Assembly: GCA_001914195.1 (NCBI GenBank)
Contig: MKYF01000012.1
Location: 1 to 47,842 of the forward strand
Length of the DNA stretch: 47,842 nt
Source of the DNA: Streptococcus mitis
Lineage (GTDB): Bacteria; Bacillota; Bacilli; Lactobacillales; Streptococcaceae
Reading direction: 5' to 3'
The position numbers were made by a program, and so were the translations under genes. The stretch's first letter is position 1. Each line of letters starts with the position of its first letter. Below are positions 7,621 to 15,841 of this stretch, one piece after another. The notes below the pieces were generated by a model. The model did no database searches and was not told where the DNA came from. It saw nothing but the letters and a program-made list of their open reading frames with translations.

Positions 7621-8508
7621 GTGAAAGTCAATAAAATTCGTATGCGGGAAACAGTGATTTCCTATGCTTTCCTAGCACCAGTGTTGTTCTTCTTTGTCAT
7701 CTTTGTATTGGCTCCGATGATTATGGGATTCATTACAAGTTTCTTTAACTACTCAATGACTAAATTTGAGTTTGTGGGCTTGGACAACTATGTTCGCATG
7801 TTTAAAGACCCTGTCTTTATGAAGTCTTTGATCAATACCGTGATTCTGGTTATTGGATCTGTACCGGTTGTTGTTCTATTCTCACTCTTTGTAGCATCTC
7901 AGACCTATCATCAAAATGCCATTGCCAGATCTTTCTACCGTTTTGTCTTCTTCCTACCTGTTGTAACAGGTAGTGTTGCCGTAACAGTTGTATGGAAATG
8001 GATCTATGACCCACTATCAGGGATTCTAAACTTTGTCCTTAAGTCAAGTCATATCATCAGCCAGAACATTTCTTGGTTGGGAGATAAAAACTGGGCTTTG
8101 ATGGCGATTATGATTATCCTTTTGACTACATCTGTTGGTCAGCCGATTATCCTTTATATCGCTGCTATGGGGAATATTGACAATTCACTGGTTGAAGCGG
8201 CGCGTGTTGACGGTGCAACTGAGTTTCAAGTCTTCTGGAAGATTAAATGGCCAAGCCTTCTTCCAACAACTCTTTATATTGCAATCATCACAACAATTAA
8301 CTCATTCCAGTGTTTCGCCTTGATTCAGCTTTTGACATCTGGTGGTCCAAACTACTCAACAAGTACCTTGATGTACTACCTATACGAAAAAGCCTTCCAA
8401 TTGACAGAATACGGCTATGCCAACACAATTGGTGTCTTCTTGGCAGTTATGATTGCTATCGTAAGTTTTGTTCAATTTAAAGTACTTGGAAACGACGTAG
8501 AATACTAA
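7621..8508 (+). CDS. satB: Sialic-acid ABC transporter permease, first subunit
   Basis: This 295-residue MalF-type inner-membrane permease has six predicted transmembrane helices. It carries the cytoplasmic EAA loop around EAARVDGATEFQVFWKIKWPSLLPT, which docks to the ATPase. No ATPase gene is present here, so a shared multi-sugar ATPase (MsmK type) encoded elsewhere is expected. I chose GTG at 7621, which follows AGAGAGG (7606-7612) with 8-bp spacing; GTG at 7612 overlaps that site. satC starts 15 bp after it. Confidence 0.92.
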   Translation: MKVNKIRMRETVISYAFLAPVLFFFVIFVLAPMIMGFITSFFNYSMTKFEFVGLDNYVRMFKDPVFMKSLINTVILVIGSVPVVVLFSLFVASQTYHQNAIARSFYRFVFFLPVVTGSVAVTVVWKWIYDPLSGILNFVLKSSHIISQNISWLGDKNWALMAIMIILLTTSVGQPIILYIAAMGNIDNSLVEAARVDGATEFQVFWKIKWPSLLPTTLYIAIITTINSFQCFALIQLLTSGGPNYSTSTLMYYLYEKAFQLTEYGYANTIGVFLAVMIAIVSFVQFKVLGNDVEY

Positions 8509-8523
8509 AGAAAGGAGACAGCT

Positions 8524-9363
8524 ATGCAATCTACAGAAAAAAAACCATTAACAGCCTTTACTGTTATTTCAACAATCATTTTGCTCTTGTTGACTGTGCT
8601 GTTCATCTTTCCATTCTACTGGATTTTGACAGGGGCATTCAAATCACAACCTGATACAATCGTTATTCCTCCTCAGTGGTTCCCTAAAATGCCAACCATG
8701 GAAAACTTCCAACAACTCATGGTGCAGAACCCTGCCTTGCAGTGGATGTGGAACTCTGTGTTTATCTCGCTGGTAACCATGTTCTTAGTCTGTGCAACCT
8801 CATCTCTAGCAGGTTATGTATTGGCTAAAAAACGTTTCTATGGTCAACGTATCCTCTTTGCAATCTTTATCGCTGCTATGGCGCTTCCAAAACAAGTTGT
8901 CCTTGTACCATTGGTACGTATCGTCAACTTCATGGGGATTCATGACACTCTTTGGGCAGTTATCTTGCCTTTGATTGGATGGCCATTTGGGGTCTTCCTT
9001 ATGAAACAATTCAGCGAAAACATCCCAACAGAGTTGCTCGAATCAGCTAAAATCGATGGTTGTGGTGAGATTCGTACTTTCTGGAGTGTAGCCTTCCCGA
9101 TTGTGAAACCAGGGTTTGCGGCTCTTGCAATCTTTACCTTCATCAATACTTGGAACGACTACTTCATGCAGTTGGTTATGTTGACTTCACGTCAAAACTT
9201 GACTATCTCACTTGGGGTTGCGACCATGCAGGCTGAAATGGCAACCAACTATGGTTTGATCATGGCAGGAGCTGCCCTTGCTGCTGTGCCAATCGTAACA
9301 GTCTTCCTTGTCTTCCAAAAATCCTTCACACAGGGTATTACTATGGGAGCGGTCAAAGGATAA
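8524..9363 (+). CDS. satC: Sialic-acid ABC transporter permease, second subunit
   Basis: This 279-residue MalG-type permease has six hydrophobic segments and the EAA motif near ESAKIDGCGEIRTFWSVAFPIVKPG. It forms the membrane channel with SatB. AAAGGAG precedes the ATG. The last residues (FTQGITMGAVKG) are the usual C-terminus of this family. A weak hairpin follows before the next gene. Confidence 0.93.
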   Translation: MQSTEKKPLTAFTVISTIILLLLTVLFIFPFYWILTGAFKSQPDTIVIPPQWFPKMPTMENFQQLMVQNPALQWMWNSVFISLVTMFLVCATSSLAGYVLAKKRFYGQRILFAIFIAAMALPKQVVLVPLVRIVNFMGIHDTLWAVILPLIGWPFGVFLMKQFSENIPTELLESAKIDGCGEIRTFWSVAFPIVKPGFAALAIFTFINTWNDYFMQLVMLTSRQNLTISLGVATMQAEMATNYGLIMAGAALAAVPIVTVFLVFQKSFTQGITMGAVKG

Positions 9364-9415
9364 GAAACGATTTCTTTTACAGTATCAATTTGCTATTGCT
9401 AGCACTATCTAAAAG

Positions 9416-9444
9416 CCTCCGACAGTAAATGACACTGTTGGAGG
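9416..9444 (+). terminator. Hairpin after satC
   Basis: CCTCCGACAGT (9416-9426) pairs with ACTGTTGGAGG (9434-9444). The following TGTTAGTTTTAA has few consecutive T residues, so termination is probably partial and the yhcH-like gene may still be co-transcribed. Confidence 0.6.
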
Positions 9445-9488
9445 TGTTAGTTTTAATCGCTTAATGACGATTTTTAAAGGAGAAAATA

Positions 9489-9941
9489 ATGATTTTTGAC
9501 GATTTGAAAAATATTAGCTTTTATAAAGGAATTCATCCCAATCTTGACAAGGCAATTGATTATCTTTATGAACATCGTAAAGATTCATTCGAGTTAGGAA
9601 AATATGATATTGATGGTGATAAGGTCTTTCTAGTTGTTCAAGAAAATGTCCTAAATAAAGCTGAAAATGACCAGTTTGAACATCACAAGAACTATGCAGA
9701 CTTGCATTTGTTGGTAGAAGGACATGAATATTCGAGCTACGGTTCACGAATCAAAGACGAGGCAGTAGCATTTGACGAAGCAAGTGACATTGGTTTTGTC
9801 CATTGTCATGAACACTACCCACTCTTGTTGGGTTATCACAATTTTGCGATTTTCTTCCCAGGAGAGCCACATCAACCAAATGGTTATGCAGGTATGGAAG
9901 ATCAAGTTCGCAAGTATTTGTTTAAAATTTTAATTGATTAG
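9489..9941 (+). CDS. YhcH/YjgK/YiaL (DUF386) family protein
   Basis: This 150-residue protein belongs to the YhcH/TabA cupin-like family often encoded in sialic-acid operons, where an anomerase or epimerase-like role has been suggested; the exact reaction is not settled. Family features are visible: HHKNYADLHLLVEG in the centre and CHEHYPLL with FPGEPHQPN near the end, giving likely metal-binding histidines and a glutamate. AAAGGAG is just upstream of the ATG. Its position between satC and the lyase fits a supporting role in sialic-acid use. Confidence 0.85.
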   Translation: MIFDDLKNISFYKGIHPNLDKAIDYLYEHRKDSFELGKYDIDGDKVFLVVQENVLNKAENDQFEHHKNYADLHLLVEGHEYSSYGSRIKDEAVAFDEASDIGFVHCHEHYPLLLGYHNFAIFFPGEPHQPNGYAGMEDQVRKYLFKILID

Positions 9942-10012
9942 AATGATCAGCAGAGATAGCTGATGACTATCTTATTAAGCACTTTTGAAAATTGAGTTTA
10001 AGAGTTGAATCT

Positions 10013-10049
10013 TATCACTTGATAAATCGGAATGATTTAGCAAGTGATA
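10013..10049 (+). repeat. Strong hairpin upstream of the DUF624 gene
   Basis: TATCACTTGATAAATC (10013-10028) and GATTTAGCAAGTGATA (10034-10049) are 16-base inverted copies with one mismatch and a 5-base loop. No T-run follows, so it is not a standard terminator. It lies 26 bp before the start codon and may control translation or serve as an operator. Confidence 0.6.
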
Positions 10050-10075
10050 TAAATTAAATTATAGGGGGAGCAAAG

Positions 10076-10720
10076 ATGTCACAAAAAGGAAGAAGTCTCA
10101 TCAAGGCTGCATTTGATACAGATAATTTTCTAATGCGAATTAGTGAGAAGGTTTTAGATATTGTAACAGTCAATCTTCTCTTTGTAGTAACTTGTTTGCC
10201 AATCGTAACGATTGGAGTGGCTAAAATTAGCCTCTACGAGACCATGTTCGAAGTTAAGAAGAGCAGACGTGTTCCAGTTTTTAGAACCTATCTAAGAGTT
10301 TTCAGGCAAAATCTGAAACTAGGTTTTCAGTTGGGGATGTTAGAATTAGGAATTGTATTTCTAACTCTTTCAGATCTCTATCTTTTCTGGGGTCAAACAG
10401 CTCTGCCCTTCCAATTGGTGAAAGCTATTTGTCTAGGTATTCTGATTTTCCTTACCATTGTGATGTTGGCTAGCTATCCCATCGCTGCACGTTATGACCT
10501 ATCTTGGAAAGAAATTCTTCAAAAAGGATTGATGTTGGCTAGTTTTAATGCTCCTTGGTTTATCTTGATGATTGCAATTATCTTTTTGATTTTGATGATT
10601 CTATATCTATCAGCCTTTACCCTGCTATTGGGAGGATCAGCTTTTATTCTCTTTGGTTTTGGATTTCTTGCTTTTTTACAAGTGGGAGTGATGGAAAAGC
10701 TATTTGCTAAGTATGAGTAA
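10076..10720 (+). CDS. DUF624 (YesL-like) integral membrane protein
   Basis: This 214-residue protein matches the YesL/DUF624 family, which commonly sits in carbohydrate-uptake operons with MalF/MalG-type permeases; its function is unknown. The N-terminus is ISEKVLDIVTVNLLFVVTCLPIVTIGVAKISLYE, the family's first helix and conserved loop, and there are about five hydrophobic segments in total. A strong GGGGGAG lies before the ATG. It closes the first half of the locus; the lyase gene follows with its own promoter. Confidence 0.8.
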   Translation: MSQKGRSLIKAAFDTDNFLMRISEKVLDIVTVNLLFVVTCLPIVTIGVAKISLYETMFEVKKSRRVPVFRTYLRVFRQNLKLGFQLGMLELGIVFLTLSDLYLFWGQTALPFQLVKAICLGILIFLTIVMLASYPIAARYDLSWKEILQKGLMLASFNAPWFILMIAIIFLILMILYLSAFTLLLGGSAFILFGFGFLAFLQVGVMEKLFAKYE

Positions 10721-10735
10721 GGAGTGCAATTATTT

Positions 10736-10836
10736 CTGAAACTACTTTCAAACGCTCCAAACGCTATTCTATAAGCGAGAAACTAAAATCTAAGTGTCTA
10801 TAAGATATTGAAAGCCTTTTCGGTAAAGTGTATACT
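10736..10836 (+). promoter_or_regulatory. Promoter of the lyase-kinase operon with NanR-type motif pair
   Basis: The -35 TTGAAA (10808-10813) and -10 TATACT (10831-10836) are 17 bp apart. GAAACTACTTT (10738-10748) and GAAACTAAAATCTAA (10779-10793) repeat the motif pair of the nanE promoter with nearly identical spacing. TGAAAGCCTTTTCG over the -35 is a weaker cre-like sequence than that before nanE. Confidence 0.7.
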
Positions 10837-10893
10837 AAAGAAGTAAAGAAAGAATCTGCTTTAGCAGAAAATAAAAATAATAGGAGAAAATCT

Positions 10894-11811
10894 ATGTCAG
10901 ATTTGAAAAAATACGAAGGTGTCATTCCAGCCTTCTACGCATGTTATGATGATCAAGGAGAAGTAAGTCCAGAGCGTACGCGTGCCTTGGTTCAATACTT
11001 CATTGATAAAGGTGTTCAAGGTCTTTATGTCAATGGTTCTTCTGGTGAATGTATCTACCAAAGTGTTGAAGACCGCAAGTTAATCTTGGAAGAAGTCATG
11101 GCAGTTGCCAAAGGGAAATTGACTATTATTGCCCACGTTGCTTGCAACAATACCAAAGACAGTATGGAACTGGCTCGCCACGCAGAAAGCTTGGGTGTAG
11201 ATGCGATTGCAACGATTCCACCAATTTACTTCCGCTTGCCAGAATACTCAGTTGCTAAATATTGGAACGATATCAGTTCTGCAGCTCCAAACACAGACTA
11301 TGTGATCTACAACATTCCTCAATTGGCAGGAGTTGCTTTGACTCCAAGCCTTTACACAGAAATGTTGAAAAATCCTCGTGTTATCGGTGTTAAGAACTCT
11401 TCTATGCCAGTTCAAGATATCCAAACTTTTGTTAGCCTTGGTGGAGAAGACCATATCGTCTTTAACGGTCCAGATGAGCAGTTCCTAGGAGGACGCCTCA
11501 TGGGTGCTAAGGCTGGTATCGGTGGTACTTACGGTGCTATGCCAGAACTCTTCTTGAAACTCAACCAATTGATTGCGGATAAAGACTTGGAAATAGCGCG
11601 TGAATTACAGTATGCTATCAACGCTATCATTGGTAAACTCACTGCTGCACATGGAAATATGTACGGTGTGATTAAGGAAGTCTTGAAAATCAATGAAGGC
11701 TTGAATATTGGTTCTGTACGTTCACCATTGACGCCAGTAACGGAAGAAGATCGTCCAGTTGTAGAAGCAGCTGCAGCCTTGATTCGCGAAACCAAGGAGC
11801 GCTTCCTCTAA
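10894..11811 (+). CDS. nanL: N-acetylneuraminate lyase
   Basis: This aldolase splits Neu5Ac into N-acetylmannosamine and pyruvate in the cytoplasm (called nanA in E. coli; nanL used here to avoid confusion with the sialidase). The 305-residue protein belongs to the DapA/NanA TIM-barrel family. It has the pyruvate-binding GSSGE motif near residue 49, the catalytic tyrosine at 139 (YNIP) and the Schiff-base lysine at 167 (GVKNSS). The GGTYG sugar-contact loop follows. ATG 10894 has AGGAG 7 bp upstream; an in-frame GTG at 10828 lies inside the promoter and is rejected. The kinase gene follows after 17 bp. Confidence 0.94.
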   Translation: MSDLKKYEGVIPAFYACYDDQGEVSPERTRALVQYFIDKGVQGLYVNGSSGECIYQSVEDRKLILEEVMAVAKGKLTIIAHVACNNTKDSMELARHAESLGVDAIATIPPIYFRLPEYSVAKYWNDISSAAPNTDYVIYNIPQLAGVALTPSLYTEMLKNPRVIGVKNSSMPVQDIQTFVSLGGEDHIVFNGPDEQFLGGRLMGAKAGIGGTYGAMPELFLKLNQLIADKDLEIARELQYAINAIIGKLTAAHGNMYGVIKEVLKINEGLNIGSVRSPLTPVTEEDRPVVEAAAALIRETKERFL

Positions 11812-11828
11812 TCCATAAGGAGGTATTT

Positions 11829-12713
11829 ATGACACACTACGTTGCAATTGATATCGGTGGAACCAACATCAAATATGGTTTGATCGACCAAGAAGGCCAA
11901 CTTGTTGAATCGCATGAAATGCCAACAGAGGCGCATAAGGGTGGACCTCATATCTTACAAAAGACCAAAGATATCGTAGCCAGCTATTTAGAACAAGGCC
12001 CAGTAGCAGGTGTTGCTATTTCTTCTGCAGGAATGGTGGATCCAGATAAGGGTGAGATTTTCTATGCTGGGCCTCAGATTCCCAACTATGCAGGAACTCA
12101 GTTCAAGAAGGAAATCGAGACTAGCTTTGCTATTCCTTGTGAAATTGAAAATGATGTCAACTGTGCAGGTCTTGCTGAAGCGGTATCTGGTTCAGGTAAG
12201 GGAGCGAGTGTCACCCTTTGCTTGACCATTGGAACAGGTATCGGTGGTTGCTTGATTATGGATGGGAAGGTTTTCCATGGATTTAGCAATTCGGCCTGTG
12301 AAGTTGGGTATATGCATATGCAGGATGGAGCTTTCCAAGACTTGGCTTCTACGACAGCTTTAGTGAAATATGTAGCTGAAGCACATGGCGATCCAGTTGA
12401 CCAGTGGAATGGTCGTCGTATCTTTAAGGAAGCCACTGAAGGCAATAAACTCTGCATGGCTGGTATTGACCGCATGGTAGACTATCTAGGAAAAGGTCTG
12501 GCAAATATTTGCTACGTTGCCAATCCAGAAGTGGTCATTCTCGGCGGTGGAATCATGGGGCAAGAGGCTATCCTTAAACCAAAAATCCGCACAGCCTTGA
12601 AGGCGGCCTTGGTACCAAGCCTAGCTGAAAAAACACGATTAGAATTTGCCCATCACCAAAATACGGCAGGTATGCTTGGTGCATATTATCATTTTAAGAC
12701 AAAACAATCCTAG
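11829..12713 (+). CDS. nanK: ROK-family kinase, probable N-acetylmannosamine kinase
   Basis: This protein probably phosphorylates ManNAc to ManNAc-6-P, between the lyase and NanE. It is a 294-residue ROK sugar kinase with the N-terminal ATP phosphate loop DIGGTNIKYGL, the catalytic ENDVNC motif (aspartate near residue 105), GTGIGGCLI and the C-terminal GGGIM loop. The zinc-binding CXCGXXGCXE motif of many ROK proteins is replaced by CEVGYMHMQ, so no structural zinc is expected. AAGGAGG precedes the start. Its substrate is inferred from position; glucose or other hexosamines cannot be excluded. Its stop codon lies inside the terminator shared with nanR. Confidence 0.85.
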   Translation: MTHYVAIDIGGTNIKYGLIDQEGQLVESHEMPTEAHKGGPHILQKTKDIVASYLEQGPVAGVAISSAGMVDPDKGEIFYAGPQIPNYAGTQFKKEIETSFAIPCEIENDVNCAGLAEAVSGSGKGASVTLCLTIGTGIGGCLIMDGKVFHGFSNSACEVGYMHMQDGAFQDLASTTALVKYVAEAHGDPVDQWNGRRIFKEATEGNKLCMAGIDRMVDYLGKGLANICYVANPEVVILGGGIMGQEAILKPKIRTALKAALVPSLAEKTRLEFAHHQNTAGMLGAYYHFKTKQS

Positions 12714-12736
12714 TTTGGCTCAGCCAAACTAGGATT
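12706..12736. terminator. Bidirectional terminator holding both convergent stop codons
   Basis: AATCCTAGTTTGGCT (12706-12720) pairs perfectly with AGCCAAACTAGGATT (12722-12736) around one base. The TAG of nanK (12711-12713) and the TAG of nanR (minus strand, 12729-12731) occupy mirror positions in the two arms. Confidence 0.85.
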
Positions 12737-13580
12737 TTCTGACGTGTTTTTGTCTACGATAGCCGTTGAGTTTTTTATTTTCCCAGTAGCTATTAAAGAT
12801 TTTTTCCTTGCTTTCGCGATTGATTTCCAAAAAGTAGGCATAAATCAAATCGATAAAGAAGAGCATAGGAAGTTGAGCGGATATTCGTTGGATATAGGAA
12901 GGCTGGCTGTGGGTGGCTACAAGAACAGTCTCTGTGTAGGCCTGACTGTCTTTATTGGGAACACTTGAAAAGAGTACAGTCTTTGCCCCCATCTCCTTGG
13001 CGTCTAATAAACTGTCTAAAATAGAGGGAGTTGCGCCAGAAAGTGAGAAACCAAGTACGAGACAATTTTCGTCCATAATGCTGGTTGTCCAGGCAAAGCC
13101 GTCTTGATCGGTCAAAGCTTCGCAGACCACACCCAGACGCATGAAGCGTAATTTCATTTCACGAGCAACAAGGCCAGAACTTCCTGTTCCGAAGAAGTAG
13201 ACACGCTCAGCATCTTCGATTAATTGGGCAATTCGTTCTAGTTGGACTTCGTCAATCAAGTCTTGTGTTTGTTCCCGCATATTGCTATAACTTCTGAGGA
13301 CTCGTTTGGTCAGTGGACTGTGCTTGAAGACTTGGTTGGCTTGATTTTCTGCCTCATGTTGGTATTGGAAAATAAATTCTCGGTAGCCAGTAAAGCCACA
13401 CTTTTTAGCAAAGCGAGTTAGTGCAGCCTGAGAGATATGTAATTTTTGAGTGACCTGTTGGGAGGAAAGGTCATCTTGAATGGTTTCTGCTTGTAAAAAA
13501 TAGCGAGCGATTTCTTGCTCTAGGTCTGTCATTTCTTCAAAATGTGAATCAATGACAGTTGCGATATCTGGTTTGTCCAT
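12729..13580 (-). CDS. nanR: RpiR-type transcriptional regulator of sialic-acid genes
   Basis: This 283-residue protein has an N-terminal RpiR helix-turn-helix (about 1-80, with SQQVTQKLHISQAALTRFAKKCGFTGY as recognition region) and a C-terminal SIS sugar-phosphate-binding domain (FFGTGSSGLVAREMKLRF; FSLSGATPSILD). It presumably senses a pathway intermediate such as ManNAc-6-P and acts on the paired GAAACT motifs before nanE, the lyase and the sialidase. In pneumococcus the equivalent NanR is reported as an activator. AAAGGAG lies 8-9 bp before the start, and an extended -10 (TGTTATAAT, TATAAT at 13643-13648 on the minus strand) precedes it. Confidence 0.88.
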   Translation of the reverse strand: MDKPDIATVIDSHFEEMTDLEQEIARYFLQAETIQDDLSSQQVTQKLHISQAALTRFAKKCGFTGYREFIFQYQHEAENQANQVFKHSPLTKRVLRSYSNMREQTQDLIDEVQLERIAQLIEDAERVYFFGTGSSGLVAREMKLRFMRLGVVCEALTDQDGFAWTTSIMDENCLVLGFSLSGATPSILDSLLDAKEMGAKTVLFSSVPNKDSQAYTETVLVATHSQPSYIQRISAQLPMLFFIDLIYAYFLEINRESKEKIFNSYWENKKLNGYRRQKHVRKS

Positions 13581-13741
13581 AGGGAAGGCTCCTTTAAATG
13601 AGTCGTGTTGGAAAAAGACTAGATTATTGAACTTTTACATTCATTATAACATATAATATAGGGATGGATAAATAAAAACGTATCTTACTGTAAAAACGAA
13701 AAAAAGCTTCTTTCTTTTCCATAATTTTCTGCTCAAATTGT

Positions 13742-13749
13742 GGTACAAT
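13742..13749 (+). promoter_or_regulatory. Extended -10 promoter of pbp2B
   Basis: TGGTACAAT ends at 13749, an extended -10 element about 40 bp before the chosen pbp2B start. No convincing -35 is seen. Confidence 0.5.
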
Positions 13750-13788
13750 TAAGAGTAAGATTTTAAGTTAGAAATGAGACTGATTTGT

Positions 13789-15831
13789 ATGAGAAAATTT
13801 AACAGCCATTCGATTCCGATTCGGCTTAATTTATTGTTTTCAATCGTCATTTTACTCTTTATGACCATTATTGGTCGTTTGTTGTATATGCAGGTTTTGA
13901 ACAAGGATTTTTACGAAAAAAAGCTAGCCTCAGCTAGTCAGACCAAGGTCACAACCAGTTCTGCCCGTGGGGAAATCTATGATGCTAGTGGAAAACCTTT
14001 GGTAGAAAATACGTTAAAACAGGTTGTTTCCTTTACGCGTAGCAATAAAATGACGGCTACAGACTTAAAAGAAATAGCTAAAAAGTTACTGACTTATGTG
14101 AGCATCAGTTCGCCAAATTTGACAGAACGCCAGCTGGCTGATTACTATTTGGCTGATCCTGAAATCTATAAAAAAACAGTGGAAGCTCTCCCAAGTGAGA
14201 AACGCTTGGATTCAGATGGCAATCGCCTATCCGAATCAGAACTGTATAACAATGCGGTCGATAGTGTCCCAACAAGTCAACTAAACTATACAGAGGATGA
14301 AAAGAAAGAAATCTATCTTTTTAGTCAGTTAAATGCTGTTGGAAACTTTGCGACAGGAACCATTGCGACAGATCCTCTAAATGATTCTCAGGTGGCTGTT
14401 ATTGCCTCTATTTCAAAGGAGATGCCTGGCATTAGTATTTCTACTTCTTGGGATCGAAAGATTTTGGAAACTTCCCTTTCTTCTATAGTAGGGAGTGTAT
14501 CCAGTGAAAAAGCTGGTCTCCCAGCGGAAGAAGCAGAAGCCTATCTTAAAAAAGGCTATTCTCTAAATGATCGGGTTGGAACCTCCTATTTGGAAAAGCA
14601 ATACGAGGAAACCTTGCAAGGTAAACGCTCGGTAAAAGAAATCCATCTGGATAAATATGGCAATATGGAAAGCGTGGATACAATTGAGGAAGGTAGTAAG
14701 GGAAACAATATCAAACTGACCATTGATTTGGCCTTCCAAGATAGCGTGGATGCTTTGCTGAAAAGTTATTTCAATTCCGAGCTAGGAAATGGTGGAGCCA
14801 AGTATTCTGAGGGTGTGTATGCAGTCGCCCTTAACCCCAAAACAGGTGCTGTTTTGTCTATGTCAGGACTCAAACATGACCTGAAAACGGGAGACTTGAC
14901 GCCTGATTCCTTGGGAACGGTAACCAATGTCTTTGTCCCAGGGTCAGTAGTTAAGGCCGCTACCATCAGCTCAGGTTGGGAAAATGGTGTTTTATCAGGA
15001 AACCAAACCTTAACAGATCAGCCTATTGTTTTCCAAGGTTCAGCTCCAATTTATTCTTGGTATAAATTGGCATATGGATCTTTTCCTATTACAGCTGTGG
15101 AAGCCTTGGAGTATTCATCCAATGCTTACGTGGTTCAAACCGCTCTTGGAATCATGGGCCAGACCTATCAACCCAATATGTTTGTCGGCACCAGCAATCT
15201 AGAGTCTGCTATGGGGAAATTGCGTTCAACCTTTGGTGAATATGGTTTGGGTTCTGCGACTGGGATTGACCTACCAGATGAATCTACTGGATTGGTTCCC
15301 AAAGAGTATAACTTTGCCAATTTCATTACTAATGCTTTTGGCCAGTTTGATAACTACACACCGATGCAATTAGCCCAGTACGTTGCAACTATTGCTAACA
15401 ATGGTGTTCGTCTAGCTCCACATATTGTCGAGGGAATATACGACAACAATGATAAGGGTGGCCTTGGGGAATTAATCCAAGCAATAGATACCAAGGAAAT
15501 CAACAAGGTCAATATTTCTGAATCAGATATGGCAATCTTGCACCAAGGATTTTACCAAGTATCGCATGGAACTAGTCCCCTTACGACAGGACGGGCGTTT
15601 TCAGATGGCGCCACTGTTTCTATCAGTGGTAAGACCGGTACAGGTGAAAGCTATGTAGCTGGTGGTCAAGAAGCTAATAATACCAATGCCGTGGCCTATG
15701 CTCCAACAGAAAATCCTCAAATTGCAGTTGCAGTAGTCTTTCCTCATAATACCAATTTAACCAAAAATGTTGGGCCAGCAATTGCTCGCGACATTATCAA
15801 TTTATATAACCAACACCATCCAATGAATTAG
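13789..15831 (+). CDS. pbp2B: Penicillin-binding protein 2b (monofunctional transpeptidase), low-affinity type
   Basis: PBP2b is the essential class B transpeptidase of peripheral peptidoglycan synthesis. It has one N-terminal membrane anchor (about 15-36), a dimerisation domain and a C-terminal penicillin-binding domain. Counting from MRKFN at 13789 (680 residues), the active-site motifs are S386-V-V-K, S443-S-N and K615-T-G, which confirms this start over the ATG at 13774. Compared with the susceptible pneumococcal protein as I remember it, this copy has Ala446 (Thr), Gly476 (Glu) and Gly619 (Ala). It also has a diverged 422-438 segment (YSWYKLAYGSF). T446A and A619G flank active-site motifs and are known in beta-lactam-resistant strains. 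recR follows after 10 bp. Confidence 0.95.
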   Translation: MRKFNSHSIPIRLNLLFSIVILLFMTIIGRLLYMQVLNKDFYEKKLASASQTKVTTSSARGEIYDASGKPLVENTLKQVVSFTRSNKMTATDLKEIAKKLLTYVSISSPNLTERQLADYYLADPEIYKKTVEALPSEKRLDSDGNRLSESELYNNAVDSVPTSQLNYTEDEKKEIYLFSQLNAVGNFATGTIATDPLNDSQVAVIASISKEMPGISISTSWDRKILETSLSSIVGSVSSEKAGLPAEEAEAYLKKGYSLNDRVGTSYLEKQYEETLQGKRSVKEIHLDKYGNMESVDTIEEGSKGNNIKLTIDLAFQDSVDALLKSYFNSELGNGGAKYSEGVYAVALNPKTGAVLSMSGLKHDLKTGDLTPDSLGTVTNVFVPGSVVKAATISSGWENGVLSGNQTLTDQPIVFQGSAPIYSWYKLAYGSFPITAVEALEYSSNAYVVQTALGIMGQTYQPNMFVGTSNLESAMGKLRSTFGEYGLGSATGIDLPDESTGLVPKEYNFANFITNAFGQFDNYTPMQLAQYVATIANNGVRLAPHIVEGIYDNNDKGGLGELIQAIDTKEINKVNISESDMAILHQGFYQVSHGTSPLTTGRAFSDGATVSISGKTGTGESYVAGGQEANNTNAVAYAPTENPQIAVAVVFPHNTNLTKNVGPAIARDIINLYNQHHPMN

Positions 15832-15841
15832 AAAGGAAGCC

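Noticed and set aside
10828..10893. Upstream GTG start for the lyase
   Set aside because: It lies directly before the -10 TATACT, so the codon would not be transcribed; ATG 10894 has a good AGGAG.
12098..12475. 125-codon minus-strand frame opposite nanK
   Set aside because: It is a shadow of a well-supported ROK kinase gene, with no ribosome-binding site and no recognisable domain.
13774..13788. Longer pbp2B start (ATG 13774)
   Set aside because: Numbering from ATG 13789 puts the active-site serine at 386, SSN at 443 and KTG at 615 as in the published protein. Neither start has a strong ribosome-binding site, so this is not final.
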